DNA from: Acridotheres tristis
Lineage: Eukaryota; Chordata; Aves; Passeriformes; Sturnidae
DNA length: 64,000 nucleotides
Direction: 5' to 3'
Assembly: GCA_037013685.1 (NCBI GenBank)
Contig: CM072887.1
Coordinates: 88,990,347 to 89,054,346 of the forward strand
The notes beneath the pieces were generated by a model, which saw only the letters and a program-made list of their open reading frames with translations, searched no databases and was not told where the DNA came from. The stretch's first letter is position 1, and each line of letters starts with the position of its first letter. The position numbers and the translations under genes are program-made. Shown here piece after piece: positions 36,973-51,900 of this stretch.

Positions 36973-39842
36973 TAGTGTGTCTGTGCCTTGCTATGGGATG
37001 ACTTGTGGGTAAAGGAGCATTGCTGCTGATCTGCTCATGTATGTGGTCAGCTGCAGAATTTGCTTACTTTCAGTATTAGGAAATAGGCCGATCACAGTGT
37101 TTCAAATGGCCACTGGTTTAATTTTTCTGGGAGTCGATGTTTCTCTGAATTGGGAAACTATTCTAATTTAAAAAGAGCCCTTGTAGTTGCTGCTGTTGAA
37201 GCAGTGTTTAATGTTGTGTGGCTGTTGGCAGGAGACTTGATGCATTTTCACATGACCCCCACTGGAACAAAAGCAGATTGTTTCCTTCTGTTTTTCTGTT
37301 ACACAAATGAGTTCCTTTTGAAACAATTTCTTTTTCTGCATATTCTGGAAATCGACACCAGGAGTAGTTTTTTCCTTTGCTGTGTCTTTTACAATCTGCT
37401 GTCTGATAATGCTGGCACAAAAAGCTGCTTTGGGGTACCAGCTGAGACCTCTGCAGAGAGTTTCCTCCTCTTGGGGAATGAGTTTTTCTTCCAGTTTTAT
37501 GGAGAGCTTCAATGTAAACTTTCATTTCTTGCTGTCTTTACTATATCTAGGCAGAGTTTGTTTCTGGTTTCTTAGTTGTTTCATTTACATATATGCATTT
37601 TTAGTGTCCAGTAAATGTAGCAATTTTTGTAGCAAGCCAGTTCTGGATTGAGCTTTTTTGTATATTTCAGTATAACAGTATAATGGTTTTGTACTAGCCT
37701 CTGTCATCTGAAGCCTTTGCCTGTGAGAAGTGAAGCTGAAGGCAGATGCAGATTATTGGCTGATGCAGTGCTGTATAACTAGACCAATTAATACTGGATC
37801 AAAAGAGCTACAAATTAAATGGGGATCTCAACAAAATGAATCATCCACCAGGGAATGGGTTTCATGGCAATATTTAATAACTGACAAACTAAAAAAAAAA
37901 GATGGGGTGATTAAAAAAAGGTGTTTTCTCTAAATATCTTTTTTTCTCCTTGTAATTATATACTCATTTCTCACAGCCTTCCCAATGTTCATGCTTCTGG
38001 TGACAAAAGTTATATTTCCTTATTCCTAGGACACCAGTTTGCCAGTGCTGTCACTGTAAACACAAGTGCTCACAGTACCATAGCTGGTGAGGTGGCATAA
38101 TCCCAAAAATGCACTTTCTTCTGAAGTGTTTGCTTACTTGGGCTGGGCTTCTTCAGAAAATACAACTAGTATGAATTAGGGCTGCAAAATACTTTCAACA
38201 CTTCTAGTAATTTTGATCAAGCCCTTTCGTTTGTGCTTGGTGACCAGATTCCAGTGATGTTTCTGTGGCTTTCTGTAGTCCAAGAGGTATGACATGGAAG
38301 GGAAAGTCTCTTCTGTGTGTCCCTGAGAGCCCTGCAGGGAGCAGTGGGTGGTGTGCAGGCAGAAGTCATCCTCAAGGAGCCTTTCAGCCTGGGGTTCAGC
38401 AGTGGAAGGGGTGTGGGCTTGTATAGAAGACCACAGAATGTAAATGCATTACCTAAGCCCCTTGCATTTGCTTGGTCCCATGGGAAGTCATACTCCCTGC
38501 AGGCCTTCCAGTCCCACCTGAGTCTGGGGAGAAAGCACAATTTGGATCTTATTTGGCTTTTCTTGCTGGACCTGGATGAAATTAAGGTTTCAGTCCCAGA
38601 TGACTAGAACCAGAGGATATATGATTAATTTAACTTGAATAAATCAGAAATCCACTAGAGGTGGGATTTTCACAGATGGTAGAGAGATATTTCTGTAGGT
38701 AGAACTAAAAAAAAAAAGTTACTAACTTTTTTGTCTTAGCAACTACATACAAGCTTGTGTAATTGTTTTGGTTGGTGCTGTGGGTATACTGACAGCTTGT
38801 GTTGCTTTTGTTATTTTCTCATAGCTAAAAATTGTTGTTAATGTTAGTACTTTAGGAAAGGAGAAACACCAGAAAGAGAAAACCATTCTCTTATTAGAAG
38901 TGGATAAAATTTTATTAGTGAAAGTACAGTACAGTTCTGGATAGAAAAGAAGAAATTGGAAGGGTTGGTTTGGGTTTTTTTATTTTTTCTTAATAAAGAA
39001 GAAAATTACTTCCTCTTCTCTTGAGAACAGCTTTGTGCACAGTTGTCCCTGTTCATGGACAGTGTTGCTGTTTTGTTCCTGCTTTAACTGTAGCGAGGTA
39101 CCACAGTGTGAGTGCCTCCCTGGACAGACCAGGTGCTAGCAATGAATAGTGGCCGTGTGAGGAGCTAACAGATGGCATTTGAATCACTCTGCTGATGTTG
39201 GCTGAATTTTATCTGGTAATGTCTTACCAGTAAGCAGCTTCTGGAACTGGAGATGCTCATGCCATGAGATGCTGTTTTCTCCCTGGACTCTGCAGCCCTC
39301 TCTGTCACTTGGTGACTGTTGATCTCTTGGTTTTATGGGCTGTTAATCAGAGCTGTAATCAGTCACCTATCTGCAGATGATAGCAGAGCTAGTTTTTGCT
39401 TTTTTCCTCCTTTCCTCCTCCCTAGCTAGCCTTGTTAGTTATTTAAGACTCTTTGTTAAAATAGCTTCATAGTCTTTATCTGAAAATTTCAGTATTGCTG
39501 GCTTTCTCAAAGTCCAGTCCTCCTCCTCACTGAGGGATCTTTCAAGATGCCAGCTTTTATTTGCATGTACAAAATACAGAATTCAAAAGAACTTCAGGTT
39601 AAACTGAACTCATCATTTTAAGCTTCGGTGCCCCTATAACTGTGATTAAGTTTTCAGTGGGAAATGCAGCTCAGATACCAATGGCTCTCTGAGACTAGAA
39701 TAAGCTTTATGTACTTAATATATGCTGAGAAAGTCCATTATGTTTGCTGGAATTTTTTTCTTTGTTAACCCTAACAGAATGTGTTCAGATGGTTTAACTA
39801 TTTTCCTGAGCAGAAGAACTAACTTTCTCCTCTTCTTTCCAG
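36973..39842 (+). other. ELOVL5: ELOVL5 intron 1, last part
   Basis: AT-rich intron up to the exon 2 acceptor. The 141-codon plus-strand frame at 37150-37575 is T-rich, overlaps a 114-codon minus-strand frame, and matches nothing I know. Confidence 0.65.
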
Positions 39843-39911
39843 TAGGTTGTAGAATGGAACTTATGGATAAAACAATCAATAGTTACTTTGATGTTTGGCT
39901 TGGACCCAGAG
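39843..39911 (+). CDS. ELOVL5: ELOVL5 exon 2 (11 nt 5' UTR plus residues 1-19 and first base of codon 20)
   Basis: The acceptor is a pyrimidine stretch ending in CAG at 39842, and the donor is GTAAGA at 39912. The ATG is at 39854-39856. The exon encodes a short luminal/cytosolic N-terminus ending in LGPR, and the split codon 20 (Asp) is completed in exon 3. The exon ends in phase 1. Confidence 0.93.
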
Positions 39912-42900
39912 GTAAGATTTCTCAAAAGTTAACACATAAATAAAACTGATCTTACTATAACATGAGAAACTTTTTTTCTCTAACTTGACATTGACAGGTG
40001 ACTACTTTGCTTAGCATCTGCAAAGCATCAAAATGCCTGACAGTGTAATAAATAAGAGTCTATTCAGTGCTCCTGATCTTTTAACCTGAAGAAGTCATTC
40101 TTCTTATTATCTGTTAAGCTTGTGTTGTTTGTCTCATTGGGTGCTGCTTTTTTTGCTTTTAATTTAGTAATAGCTTTTTTTCTAAAAAGCCACTTCAACT
40201 TGCATTTAATTAAATAAAAAATACTCTTGCCTTCATAACTATAGCACTTCTCTGGAATTTTTCACTAAAAATATCTGTAGTTTTTGGAATGAACCGCTTC
40301 TTTGAAACCATGCTTTTTTGAAGAAGCAATAGGTTTTGCCCAGGGAAAAACTGCAGGTGGAGAACTGCAGTCCTGGTCAGTGTAAGGAAGCCAGAGGCTG
40401 TGGAACCAGGACAAGCAGTGGCCTCAGCTGCAGGCTTGGGTAGAAGGGTCCAGTTCCACCTGGTTCTGACCAGGGGGATTAAATGAATGCATCCTGCACA
40501 GAGTGTGCAGAGCAGTGCTGCTCAGTGGCATGTGCTTTCTTCTTCTGACTGCTGCAATAATACCTTTTCTCTGTCCCACTCAAGATCCAGTGATGGTGTC
40601 CCTTCTTCACAGAAGAAAGTGCACAGGAGGTGGAACAAGCCTCTGATTCTTTTAAGTGTGTTTTCTGTTTGCTTTTATTAGTATCTCGGTGCCCTTGATG
40701 CCTCTCTCTTCATACTAAGTCTGTTTAAATTAGCCTGGATGTTCTGGTATAAAATATTGCATGTGCTGGCATATAGTCTGTATTTACTGCATGAGAAAAA
40801 TCATGAACCATAAAGGTGGCAAATCCAAACAATTCCCTCCTTGCCTACTTACTTTCCAACCTACAGTTTTAAGGTCTCATTTCTTATATTCAGGATCCAT
40901 GTATGATTCCTTTAAAATTAAGTCAAGACCGTAAATGACAGCAATACTTGAATTGTCCATTTATAGTTTGGTTAACGTGGTTTCAATAGTTTGGGCTGAC
41001 TTCAGTGAGAGGAGTGAGATACTGTTCTGTTGCCAGGTATGGACAACACAGTTGTAGTTCAAAAGGATCATGCTACTGTTCCAAGTAGTCCCCTAAAAGT
41101 CTTGGATTCTGGGTGGTTTATGTGCTTTTCCTGAGAAGTCGATGTATTGCCAACCAGACTGGTTACTCAGGCGGGACTGGCTGCTCTGAGTTCAATTGTT
41201 CATACAAGGACTCCAAAACGTAATTCTTTCTAATAGCACATATGTAAGTCTAACTGTGTTAGTATTGACTGGAAAATAATTATCAGGATCATCCACCTAT
41301 AACTACAGAAGTATCTGTTTCACTCCTAGGTGTGACTTTGCTGACTGTAGGAAATAACATGCCATCGGGAAGGGTTGATTTGAGAAGATAAAGGGGAGAG
41401 ATTTGTTGAAATTTTCTTTATAATTTTATCTGTGGTATTCAAGTGGGTGATAGTTCTGAATGGTAATGAGTATTTGAAAACAATAGTGGTAATAATTTAA
41501 GAATATTTTAGCCTTAGGAAAATAATTATTTCTGCTTTCTTAAATACGTAAATAAAATGTTGTTTGTAATTAGCAATGTGGCCCTTAATAAAAGGGCTTG
41601 CTGCACTTCCTTCGTCTTTTTTTGGTATTCTGGCACTGGAAGCATTTTGGGTACAGCTATTTTTAGATGTGTTGAATTCTTCTCCTTACAAAATCTAAGT
41701 GTTTTGTATATTTTTGTTTCTTTGTTTCAGACCCCAGGGTAAAAGGATGGCTTCTTCTGGAGAACTATACGCCTACCTTTATCTTCTCAGTCTTGTACTT
41801 ACTAATCGTATGGCTAGGTCCAAAGTACATGAGGAATAAGCAGCCATTCTCATGCAGGGGTATTCTAGTGGTCTACAACCTCGGACTTACGTTGCTTTCT
41901 CTGTATATGTTTTATGAGGTAAGAGAAAAAGGGTTGGTCAGGCTTATTTTGCAGTGTCTGTTTTAATTACATTGGCTCGTGTTGAAAATAATCTGAGCAG
42001 AGTGAATTCTGAATTCAGGAAGCATCTGCAGAAATGGTGCAACCATTTTCAATGTCACTTCTCTGAGGAGAAAACCCTAATTGTAATGTTACCTCTAAGG
42101 ATGATGTGACACAAACCTTGCCTTAAACATCCTTGCCGACCTTGGCTAGCAACGTTTCAAATGCACTTTGCTCAGTTGGTGCAAGTAAAGTCCTGATCTT
42201 TCATCATGAACTTGGCTGCTTCAGTAACTTCTCCTTGCTCAATGTGATTGTACTGGTGGACTGTACAAAGTACTTTGTAGCAAAACTGTGGCTTTATCTG
42301 GGGGGCAAAACGTTTTATTTACTTGTGTTTAATCATGCACACACTTCTTGCATCTATTTCTGTAAGCTTGCAATAGGTTCTTTTGCATCCTCTTGGTTTT
42401 GTTGGGAAAAAAAAAAGTTGCTGAAACAATGCTATTGTGATTCATCTGTTTTTTTGAGCTTAAAATCTAAACATACAAATATATTTCAAACTGAATTGAA
42501 CTTTCTGTGAACTTACTTCCTTTCATAAAAACCCAAAGATTTAGGCAGTGTGAAGTTTTCCACTTCCCAGAGACCTCTTTAGCTGCTTTTACTCAGAACT
42601 GTATGTTTTCATTCAAGTGAAAATAGAGAACTATGATAGTGTAAATAATGATGTCAGAAAATTATTCTTTTGCTTTAATGCACAGAATATTCTGGCACAC
42701 TTTTAACCGAAGGATCTTCTTTCTGTTCGGAGATATTTCAACATCCTCTTTTCAATTCTTTCACTGCAGTCTTTTCAAATACAACCTAGTACTAAAATTA
42801 CTAATTTTTTTTGTATGAGCTTAGAAGTGTATATAAGCTGCAATTCTCCTTTAAGTTTGTAGTTAATTCTGTAATGTTTTACAAGGTGAGTGTTTAGAGA

Positions 42901-45900
42901 TGAAGTGATTTAAATTCAATGTTATTTTTCTTGTGTAGTGAATTTTCTACTCAAAAATTACTGGCTGGGGTTATTAAGAAATTTGATACTTAATTGTTCA
43001 GTTGGGAGCAGTTTTGGATTCAGCAGGTACTTGGAACTGCTTATATTCTTGATGTGCTTACATTTCTAACCTCCTTGTCCAGAGTGTTATAATCCAGAAA
43101 AAGTGTGTGTTGATCAGTTTAATTTGTCTAAATGTAGCATTGATGTTGACTTCAATGTCCATCTGCATTATTTTATGCAGGTATTTATTTACAGTTATAT
43201 AGTGATCTATTGTTTTAACCTCCACTTACATTATTGAGAGCTTACAAGTGCAGACTTTTCTTCAGTTGTACCAAGTATGGCTAAAACTCTCAGGGTAGCC
43301 AATCTTTCTCCTTTGAATACTTGGAATAATACTCATAGTGTCTAAATTACTGCAATGTTCTGCTGTGTTACAAAACCTTCTGGTAAATTTAAACAAGAGA
43401 AAATACCTGAACTGTTGATCCTATAAATGCCTTTTTCTTGCTAACAATAAACTGGTTACCAAGGAAGGAGTGTTCATTATATGCTGAAGAAGTCCTCCTA
43501 CTTGTAACCAGATAAATAGCTTTTATATTGTGGAGCAATGACACAACTAAAATATAGTTTATATTAAGACCCCTCTTTCCTATATAATTAAATGCTTTAC
43601 ATGAAAATGAGTATTGCTCTTAATCTATTATCCATATGGAACTGTTCATTAGAATTGTAAATATACCTTCACCTTGTAAATGAGCACACACAAAGCTAGA
43701 GCATTGTGAAGATCATTAAACACACGATAGTGGCAATGAAATGTGGTTGGCAGCACTTAGAAGCTGGATGTGAGGGCAAGTGATGCTCTGCAACGAGGAA
43801 CTGATCTCATAGAAATGCTGCAAAGCAGAGAGCCATGCTGGCATAACACCACACTGCTTGATGTTTGTAGGAGAGAGCCAAAGGACATAGGGAATAAATG
43901 GGTTCTTGCACCTCCAGGTATGTTCTCTATCTGAAGTACCTGCACAATTACCCCTGTTGGTGCACAGCATGTGATACAACCAAGGGTATCTCATCAGTCT
44001 TGGAAATTTTCCATTGAAGGATTAGCTATATATCAGTAGCAATTTATAGTACACTTACTTGCTTTTAAGACAGAATGATGAGGAACAGCATTCAGAAAAC
44101 TTGTGTAACTCCCTGTTCTCCTTGTTGACGTTTTGAGTTCCAGTTGGATTAAAATTTTTCAGTCCTACTGTGAGGAAAATTATAAAAATTATAAAATGTC
44201 ACCATTTATGAACTTGTTTAGTAGCGTGTCTGAAATGAAGTTGCTTTTAATAGCTTGTGTACAATACACCTGAAACCCTACTTTGAAGTTTTTCCTGTGT
44301 TGTGATTCAGGTTATGATTCATAGCATCACAGCTCAGTTTGCATATTATGTGACCAAAACAAGATGTTAAAGTGAGGCATCCTCCCAGCTGGGATGAAAA
44401 GGATGACCTACTTGGTTTTCTGACCTTTGAATGACTGTAAGCAATACCACGGGGGAATTTGTCCTCATGGGATTTGTGTAACGCTAGGTATTGTGTACTT
44501 TGGTCTAAAATCACTAGAAATCTTAGATCTCTTATATGGGATTCCTAATAGTTTCCTTCTATACTTGCTGTACCTTTTTTATTTGGATATTTAATGACTT
44601 GGCTGAGTTTTGATACTCTGAGAAGTGGACTGCTCTTGTCCCAGACAATGCAACAGGCAAGGCAGATCTAGAGGAGTTGGAGAGGTTTCTCCAGGCTAAT
44701 TTGTCACAAACTTCAGGAGAACAGGATGATCTTTAGGGATAAACAATGTTTTATTCTGTAAAAATCTACAGTGCTTGGACTTTAAGGAGAAATAATACTC
44801 TTATGTCTCAGGCAGGGGCATCAAGGGGTGGCTTCCTGCATGGTGGAGAAAGTGCCTAGCTGGGAGTAGCAGGGGGGTTATAGGATATGGGCTGATCACC
44901 TGCTGGCTGGCATGGCCATGTCTGGAGGAGCTGCTGGAGCAGCAGAGGCAGCACTGCTTCCCCCTGTGCTGCTGCTCTGTGCTGGAATCACAAGGCATCT
45001 TGCAACACTGTAAGTAGGGCCTGTGCCTCTCTGCTTGAGTCTCAGCTGGGTAATTTAGCAAAGAGGGGAGAATGCCAGGTACCCAGTTACACAGCACACA
45101 GACCTATGTTATTTTAGGGGGAGTTTGTTAGCAAAAGTGGCCGAGTGATCTGGACCACCTGGGCTTACATTAGAGAAAACTGGTCAATGATGAAGGCTCA
45201 CTTTCTTAAGTGATCTATTTACTGTCTTTTTTCTTCATCTGAAAAATTAATTCCTTACTGAATCTGCCCGAGAAGTCTCAGATTTTCCTGATGAGTGAGG
45301 TGTTGCATATGCTGTAGGAAAAGCTTTGGGAAGCAGGGGACTGTGCAGAGGTGCTGTGTCACGTGAGCCGTGGGTGGCAGCTCGGCTGCTCTTTCCTCTC
45401 CCCTTTCTTTCTCCACCCTCCTGAACCCCTTATCTCTGCCCTGGGCTGACTGCATTCATGTAAAGATAAAGTTCCATATCTTTGCAGGCATTTGCTTGCT
45501 TTGATCAGATGTGAACTTCTTTTTCTCTGCATTCTAATCTAGCTCTGTTTTGAACCTTGTAAACCCATCACGCCTTGACAGCGTGATGCAGTGCTAGGTC
45601 CCTTATCTGCCCTTCTCCAGTGAGTCTCAGACTTCAGTTTTATCATGAGAAAAAACAAAATCCTCCACAGTAACACCTCTCCTCCACCTAGTCAGACTGA
45701 TGTTAGTGTCCTGGCTTATTTTGGTAGCAGAATTGATAAAAAAAGCATGTGCCACAGCATTTTAAAGAATTTGGCAACAGAATTACAAAATGAAAGCAAT
45801 AGGAAAAAAGAAAACTTCATTGCAGGAGAAGAAAATGTGGGTTGTTTCAGCACAAATGTGATCTTGAGCTGCAGGTTTTTCCCCTGAGCTGAGGGACTTA

Positions 45901-48900
45901 ACTCTGAGTTTGAGTACTATTTTAATTGGCTTATGGAGGAACTGTCTTTTTGTGCTGTTCAGAAACCACGTGAAGTGGTTTACTCAAGTGTAAATGGCTA
46001 CAATTGGCCTTTTCTGAACATGTTAATTTCTTGAGAAAAGATTTGCCTGTGGTTGTTCATCAGCAGTGCCATCAGCAGGCCTGGACTCCTGCCAGCCTGT
46101 AGATGAAGGACTTCTAGAGACAGTGGGCAGGGAAGGAAAGGTTGTCTCAAGGCTGTGTTGACAGAAGAGCTGCTGCGCTGTTCCTGGGCAAATTTCAGAC
46201 CTCTTGTACAGTGGTGTAAGGAGGTCTTGGAAACACTGGTTCAGGGAGCACACCACAAGAAGTGTGAGCAAGGACTTAAATGCACTGCTGGAAGTTTATG
46301 ACCCCTCCTTATCACTTTTGTGGTGGCAGAGATGCAGCTCCCTGGGGCTGTATACCTGTGCATAATGGAGCCATTTGTGGTCATGTTTTAGAGTGATCTC
46401 TTGTTTTCTGAAGCCTTCCAGCATTGATGAAAGCATTATGGGTGCAAGAAATAGTGGTGCCAGGCAAAAGAACAGCTGACTAAATGGGGAAAAGGATTAT
46501 TTACGTGTTGTATGTTGCACTGAGTGAGGTTTGTGGGCAGCAACAGCAGTTTGTGGGCAGCTATAGGCAGCTTTTTACCAATTAGCTCCTTCTGGAATGT
46601 GGGGAATGAAATTATTTTTGTAACTATACTAGCTATTTATATGATAAAAGATGCTGACATTTCCTACAAATGTTGCTTTCCTTATGTCATTTGTGGCTGT
46701 GAGAGTATTAGAGTTCCTAGCATACAGTAATACATTCTTTTGTAAACAAGAGTATTCAGGTTGAGCTGAGGCCACTGCTCATAGCCACACTGATGTCATT
46801 GTCCTTTAGAGAAGTGGGATCCATGGAGACACCTTTGGTTGCATTACACTTTAGGTGGTGAACCTGTACTGCTTGCAGGAAAAGCTCTGTGGATTCACTA
46901 TGCCAGCCTTTACTGGGAAGAAGTTTATGGAGAGCAGCATTAGTGATGGACGTTGTTTGGATTAATTACAATATAAACAATGTTATTATCCTTCTATTCC
47001 TAACACTTCCTTGAACTATGAGAACTGTATGAAAACATCTGAAGGCTTTTAACATGATCACAGCACAATGTGGTCTTCTGTCTGAGAGACCGGTGGGCAC
47101 TTGCAAGGCCACGCAGTCTTGGTGGAAGTGGCTTGGTGCAAAGCTCGCTCTGGGGCACAGCTGGTCCTTTAGCAAGGTACCACTTTTAAACTGGTGTCCT
47201 CTGCACAGCCCTGCAGCCAGGAGAGAAGTCATTTTTCCATGGCTGCCTTCCCTTTGTTGCTTGGGTAGGGAAAGTGCCTGGGTCTGCTGCTGATGTGCAT
47301 GGCTGCCCTGCCCTTGCTGTGGCAGGATGCTATTGATTTATCTCTAATGCAAGAGATACTTCCAGATCTGTATATTATGATATAACTAGATGTACGTTTT
47401 TTCCCCTAAATTGTTGCAATAATTCTATCTCAGAAGGTCAGAAATAGTGACCTAGGCTGACTGAGTATTTTAAAAGCTAATTTAGGGGGAAAATGAGGCA
47501 TGAAAGAAAAACATTGGGGAAAGGTAGATCCTTTAAGTGATAATCTTTATTGAACCTTTTAAAATTATCTTCCTGTTCACAGTTCTGAGCAGCATTTAGT
47601 CATGCCATTTATTGCAGTCCTTTAATCAAGTGATCTTCAAAAATGACTTTCAGTACGAGGATTTTCTACAGTGGCTTTGCAAAGCTATTTTTTATTCTGC
47701 AGATAGATAAGGCCAAAACCATACAACTTGCTTCTGCCTTTCAGATGTTTTTTGAGATACCTCACAATTTTTTTCACTTGGGACTTGCCTAAAGTTGTTA
47801 CTCCTCTCCTCATGCTATCCCCAAGAGGAAGAACATCTTTATCAACAATATTCAATGATCCCTTCTGTTGAGATATTAAAGAGGATCTTGTTCATGTCCT
47901 TGCATTTGCCCCTCCTTCCATTCAACCCTCAACCTGTCCTGCAATCTCCTACCATCTGTGAAAGGGTGAGAACATCCAGTGTGGATCTTGTTTCTCTGGA
48001 GATTTGAGCCAGCCCCTCCACATCAGACACCCTGTCATGACTAGTAGTTGGTCATTACTCTTAATAGTGATTCCCTTATGTTTGAGGTGTTATTTGTTAT
48101 GCCAGGAAGTCAGGCAGGCAGTGGCATATTCTGCAGAGGAAGTCACTTATACTGAGAAGGATGTAAGGTACTTGGGATGAGTGAATTGCTTAAAAAGGTC
48201 TTGAAGATTGGCAATGCAGTGAAACATCTGTTGTTAGCTGTTGAGGAGAGCAAAGCTGAACATATGCTCTGTCACGTGGCTGAAAAAACTGTAGTCACAT
48301 CTCTTCAGTATAAAGTTTCTTAAAAGATTTAACTCTTTCCAAAAGTAATCAGAAGAAAAATGTATTTACTGAACTTTGGTTATTTACTTTCTCTAACAAT
48401 GAGATCATCAGCAAAGAAGGAGATTTCTTGAAAAGCTGTGTGAAATATGACAATGAAAAGGCTCACACTGTGTGGGATAAGTGGGGATAAAATGTAACCT
48501 CCTATTTTTTTTCTGGTATACCCCAATTGGGAGAATTTATTAATTCACCCTTCACTATGATTCAGTCACTGCTTGGAACTTGAATTCAACCTAATTCCAC
48601 CCTCAGGTGCCCAGGATTCTCTTGACACCAGATGTCTGGGCTGAGCCACTGTGGAGGTTTGCAGGTGCCATGGAATTCAGCCTTCTCCCCAAATAACACT
48701 TTATTTTTTTTATTTGTTCAGCTGGTGACGGGAGTATTGGAAGGAGGATACAATTTCTTCTGCCAGGATACACACAGTGGAGGAGAGGCTGATATGAAGG
48801 TACCTTAATTGAGACTTAGAGCTGGTAATGTTTCAGATTGTCCACTTGAGTGTAAGTGGAGAGCAGAACAGTATTGATTATGCACATTTTGCTTAAACTA

Positions 48901-51900
48901 TAAGCTTTTTTCCTCCTTTTACAGTACAATGGACAATGCACTGTCAGACATAATTGTTAATCTATGATATATTTATGGTTGGTATTTTTCTGAGTAATTA
49001 TGTGCAAATTCTCAAGTGTCCCCAGATGAAAAAATGAGGACCTGGTCTTCAGACTGTATCCAACCACTCTGTGTTGAGCCCACCCTTCTCTTTCTGAGAT
49101 ATGGTGATGATTCTGGTCACACTTCTGACCTCTCCTTTACAGACAGCACTGCAGCACCAGCTCTGGTTAAGTATTTTCTTATTTCTCCCAGGACAGCCCA
49201 GGTGCACAGCAGTAGCCTCATGAAGCAGTCTTTGTCATCCTGTTTTCAGCTGTAGCTATAGATTTGTACCTTGATCTCCCGTGGAGAAACCTGAGGCAGA
49301 AGTATTACAGAACATCCCAGCAGTGTCTTCCATCCAAGTAGTGTAGGACAGAATCTGAATTTTAATTACTTAGATACCATAAGAGTTGAAAGCCCCCACA
49401 ATGTGTAATGCTTCTGAAACTTGTTTCCTCCTTTCCAGATCATACGTGTCCTCTGGTGGTACTATTTCTCCAAACTCATTGAGTTCATGGATACCTTCTT
49501 TTTCATTTTGAGGAAAAATAATCATCAGATCACTGTTCTGCATGTCTACCACCATGCAACAATGCTGAACATCTGGTGGTTTGTTATGAACTGGGTGCCT
49601 TGTGGTCACTGTAAGTACTGGGTTATGGTGGGGGAACATCTGCAACAGGGGATTTGTTTTGATGGTCTTTTGATCAAACCAAACATCTCTGGTACCTTCA
49701 GCTGCAGGATTTGTTCTGGATTGCAACTATTGTAGATGGTTGCAGGAATTAAGCTACCAGCACAGCCTCTAGGAAAGGAATGCCTATGTAGTTTGAAGAA
49801 TTTGTGTGGCAGTGTGACATTTATCAGGTGCATTAGCCCAGGTCAGATACCCATCAACATTGCTTTCTCTATTTTTGCTGTAGTTACAGACCCTCTGATA
49901 TATTCTTTTTTAAGTCAAGCCAGAATCTTGTTTCAGCTGTAAAACAGCTAAAAGCGACTCTTGTATCTGTAAAGTTCACTTGAGATATTACTTTCTTAAT
50001 TTAATCTCATTATACCACTGGCCATAACAAATTATTTAAATTAAAATCTTGTCCCCTGAGCACTAATGGACATGAACAAATTAATCTTAAGTGGAAGATT
50101 TTCATGTCTCTCTTGTCTGAATCCTGCTAACCTTTGGCAGTCTGGCTTTAATTCTTTACTTCCATTGCACTTAGCTGGCATTAGCATGGCTTAGCTGTGG
50201 TTAGGATGTGCAGCCTATAGATACTGGCTTTGTTGAACGCTTCATTCAAGAGAAACCTTTTCAAACCAAATGGATGTGAGCTACTGGCAGTGCAGACCCA
50301 GAGCATGCATTCCTCAGGAGTCTGCTGAGCCAAAGAGCATAGAAACTTGTATTTGTTTTTGTGTTGTCAGCACAACAGTGAGTAATACTGAACTTATAAA
50401 AAGTCTGCATCTGGAAACACGTTCTCTTCCAAGGAACTCAATCCTTTTTCATACAGCAGTGAAAACTCCATATACTTAGAATCTATCTTGTGCTCATGTG
50501 GTCTTGAAAACACTTTTGTGCTATTTCTAGTCATGTGTTTTTCTTCTTCCAAGCTTTATGTTCTGTTGTGTCATCACAGTTCTATGCAGTTCAGTGTTAA
50601 GTGAGAAATGACAAAATTGGCTCCTGCCTGGAAGGAAGTGAAATCAAGCTAAAATTAGATGGGTGAAACTATTGATTGTTTGGTATGTGAGCATTCCTCC
50701 TTTTTATCAGTTTCCTCAGTTCCCTTGAGAAACCATAATGTAGATGTGAAAAAGGGTAACTTGAGGAAACAAAACCAGAAGGCTGGTGTAAAGCACAAAG
50801 CTGCAAAGCAGCTCAGCTACTCCATCGGGTAGGCAGAATGAAAAACAGGGTAAAAAAAGAACCCTCTTGCTTTTCTTCTAGGAGAAATCATATTTTAAAT
50901 AGCAACATTTTGAACATGTTATTTTTGTAGATTCCATGAAACAGCATGTTCCTTCTTGGTAATGCAGTATACTTTCTTTTTCCCTTGCCCTTTTTTTAGC
51001 TTACTTTGGTGCCACACTGAACAGCTTTATCCATGTCCTCATGTACTCCTACTACGGATTGTCCGCTGTTCCAGCAATGCGTCCTTATCTGTGGTGGAAG
51101 AAGTACATCACTCAGGGGCAGCTGGTGAGTGATTTGCTCTTCAGTGTTTCAGTAGGCTCTTGTATTCATAATGAAGTCCTCTTCTCTTTACCGAGTTAGG
51201 AAATATTGACAGGGGATAGAAGAAAAGAGAATGAGACCTGGTACCTTCTACATCACCTTAGAAATCCAGCTTCTGCACATCTGTTTGCTCTGTTTTCAGG
51301 ACAAGGGGGAGCTGGGGTCTGGGGCTGTACATGAATCAGTGCTGAGGTCTGTGGGATCTTTCTCCCCCTCACCATGTTGTGTGGCTAGATGTATGGGGGA
51401 GTTGCAGTGCTGGGATTTCTGGGACTCAGTAGCCAGGGTGGAGGCTTTTCTTCCGAGCCCTCTTGAGCTAGCCTGCTCTTTCCTGTTGGGGAACCTGCTT
51501 GGTTGGTCAGGCTGGGACAGACCAGAAACCGAATGCAACGCTGTCCACAGCTAACAAGGGCCATTCTAGTCCTGCAGGACAATGCCTTTTCTGTCCTACT
51601 TTTGCATACAGTTGCAAACGGTTTATTAAAAACTATTCAATATTTTTGTTCTCTTTCTGCACTTCAAATGGGCAGAATTTTTCTCTTTTAAGTCTGTGTT
51701 GGACTCCTTGTATCCGTTTGCACTGTTTTGTGTGTGTGCAGTGATGAAGCCTGACCACTGTGCTGGAGGTGATAAGAGCAGTGAAATTAGGTAATGCAGC
51801 ACATGCTGTAGTGATACTGCATGAGAACCAGGTTTCAATGTGTACAACATGTCAGAGCACCACAAGGAAATGTGCATGAGTGTTCTCTCTTCCCCATTTT

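Noticed and set aside
37150..37575. 141-codon plus-strand open frame in intron 1
   Set aside because: T-rich, hydrophobic by composition, overlaps an open minus-strand frame, and a few frames this long are expected in 64 kb of this base composition.
49370..49726. 118-codon minus-strand frame over exon 5
   Set aside because: Antisense shadow of the ELOVL5 catalytic exon.
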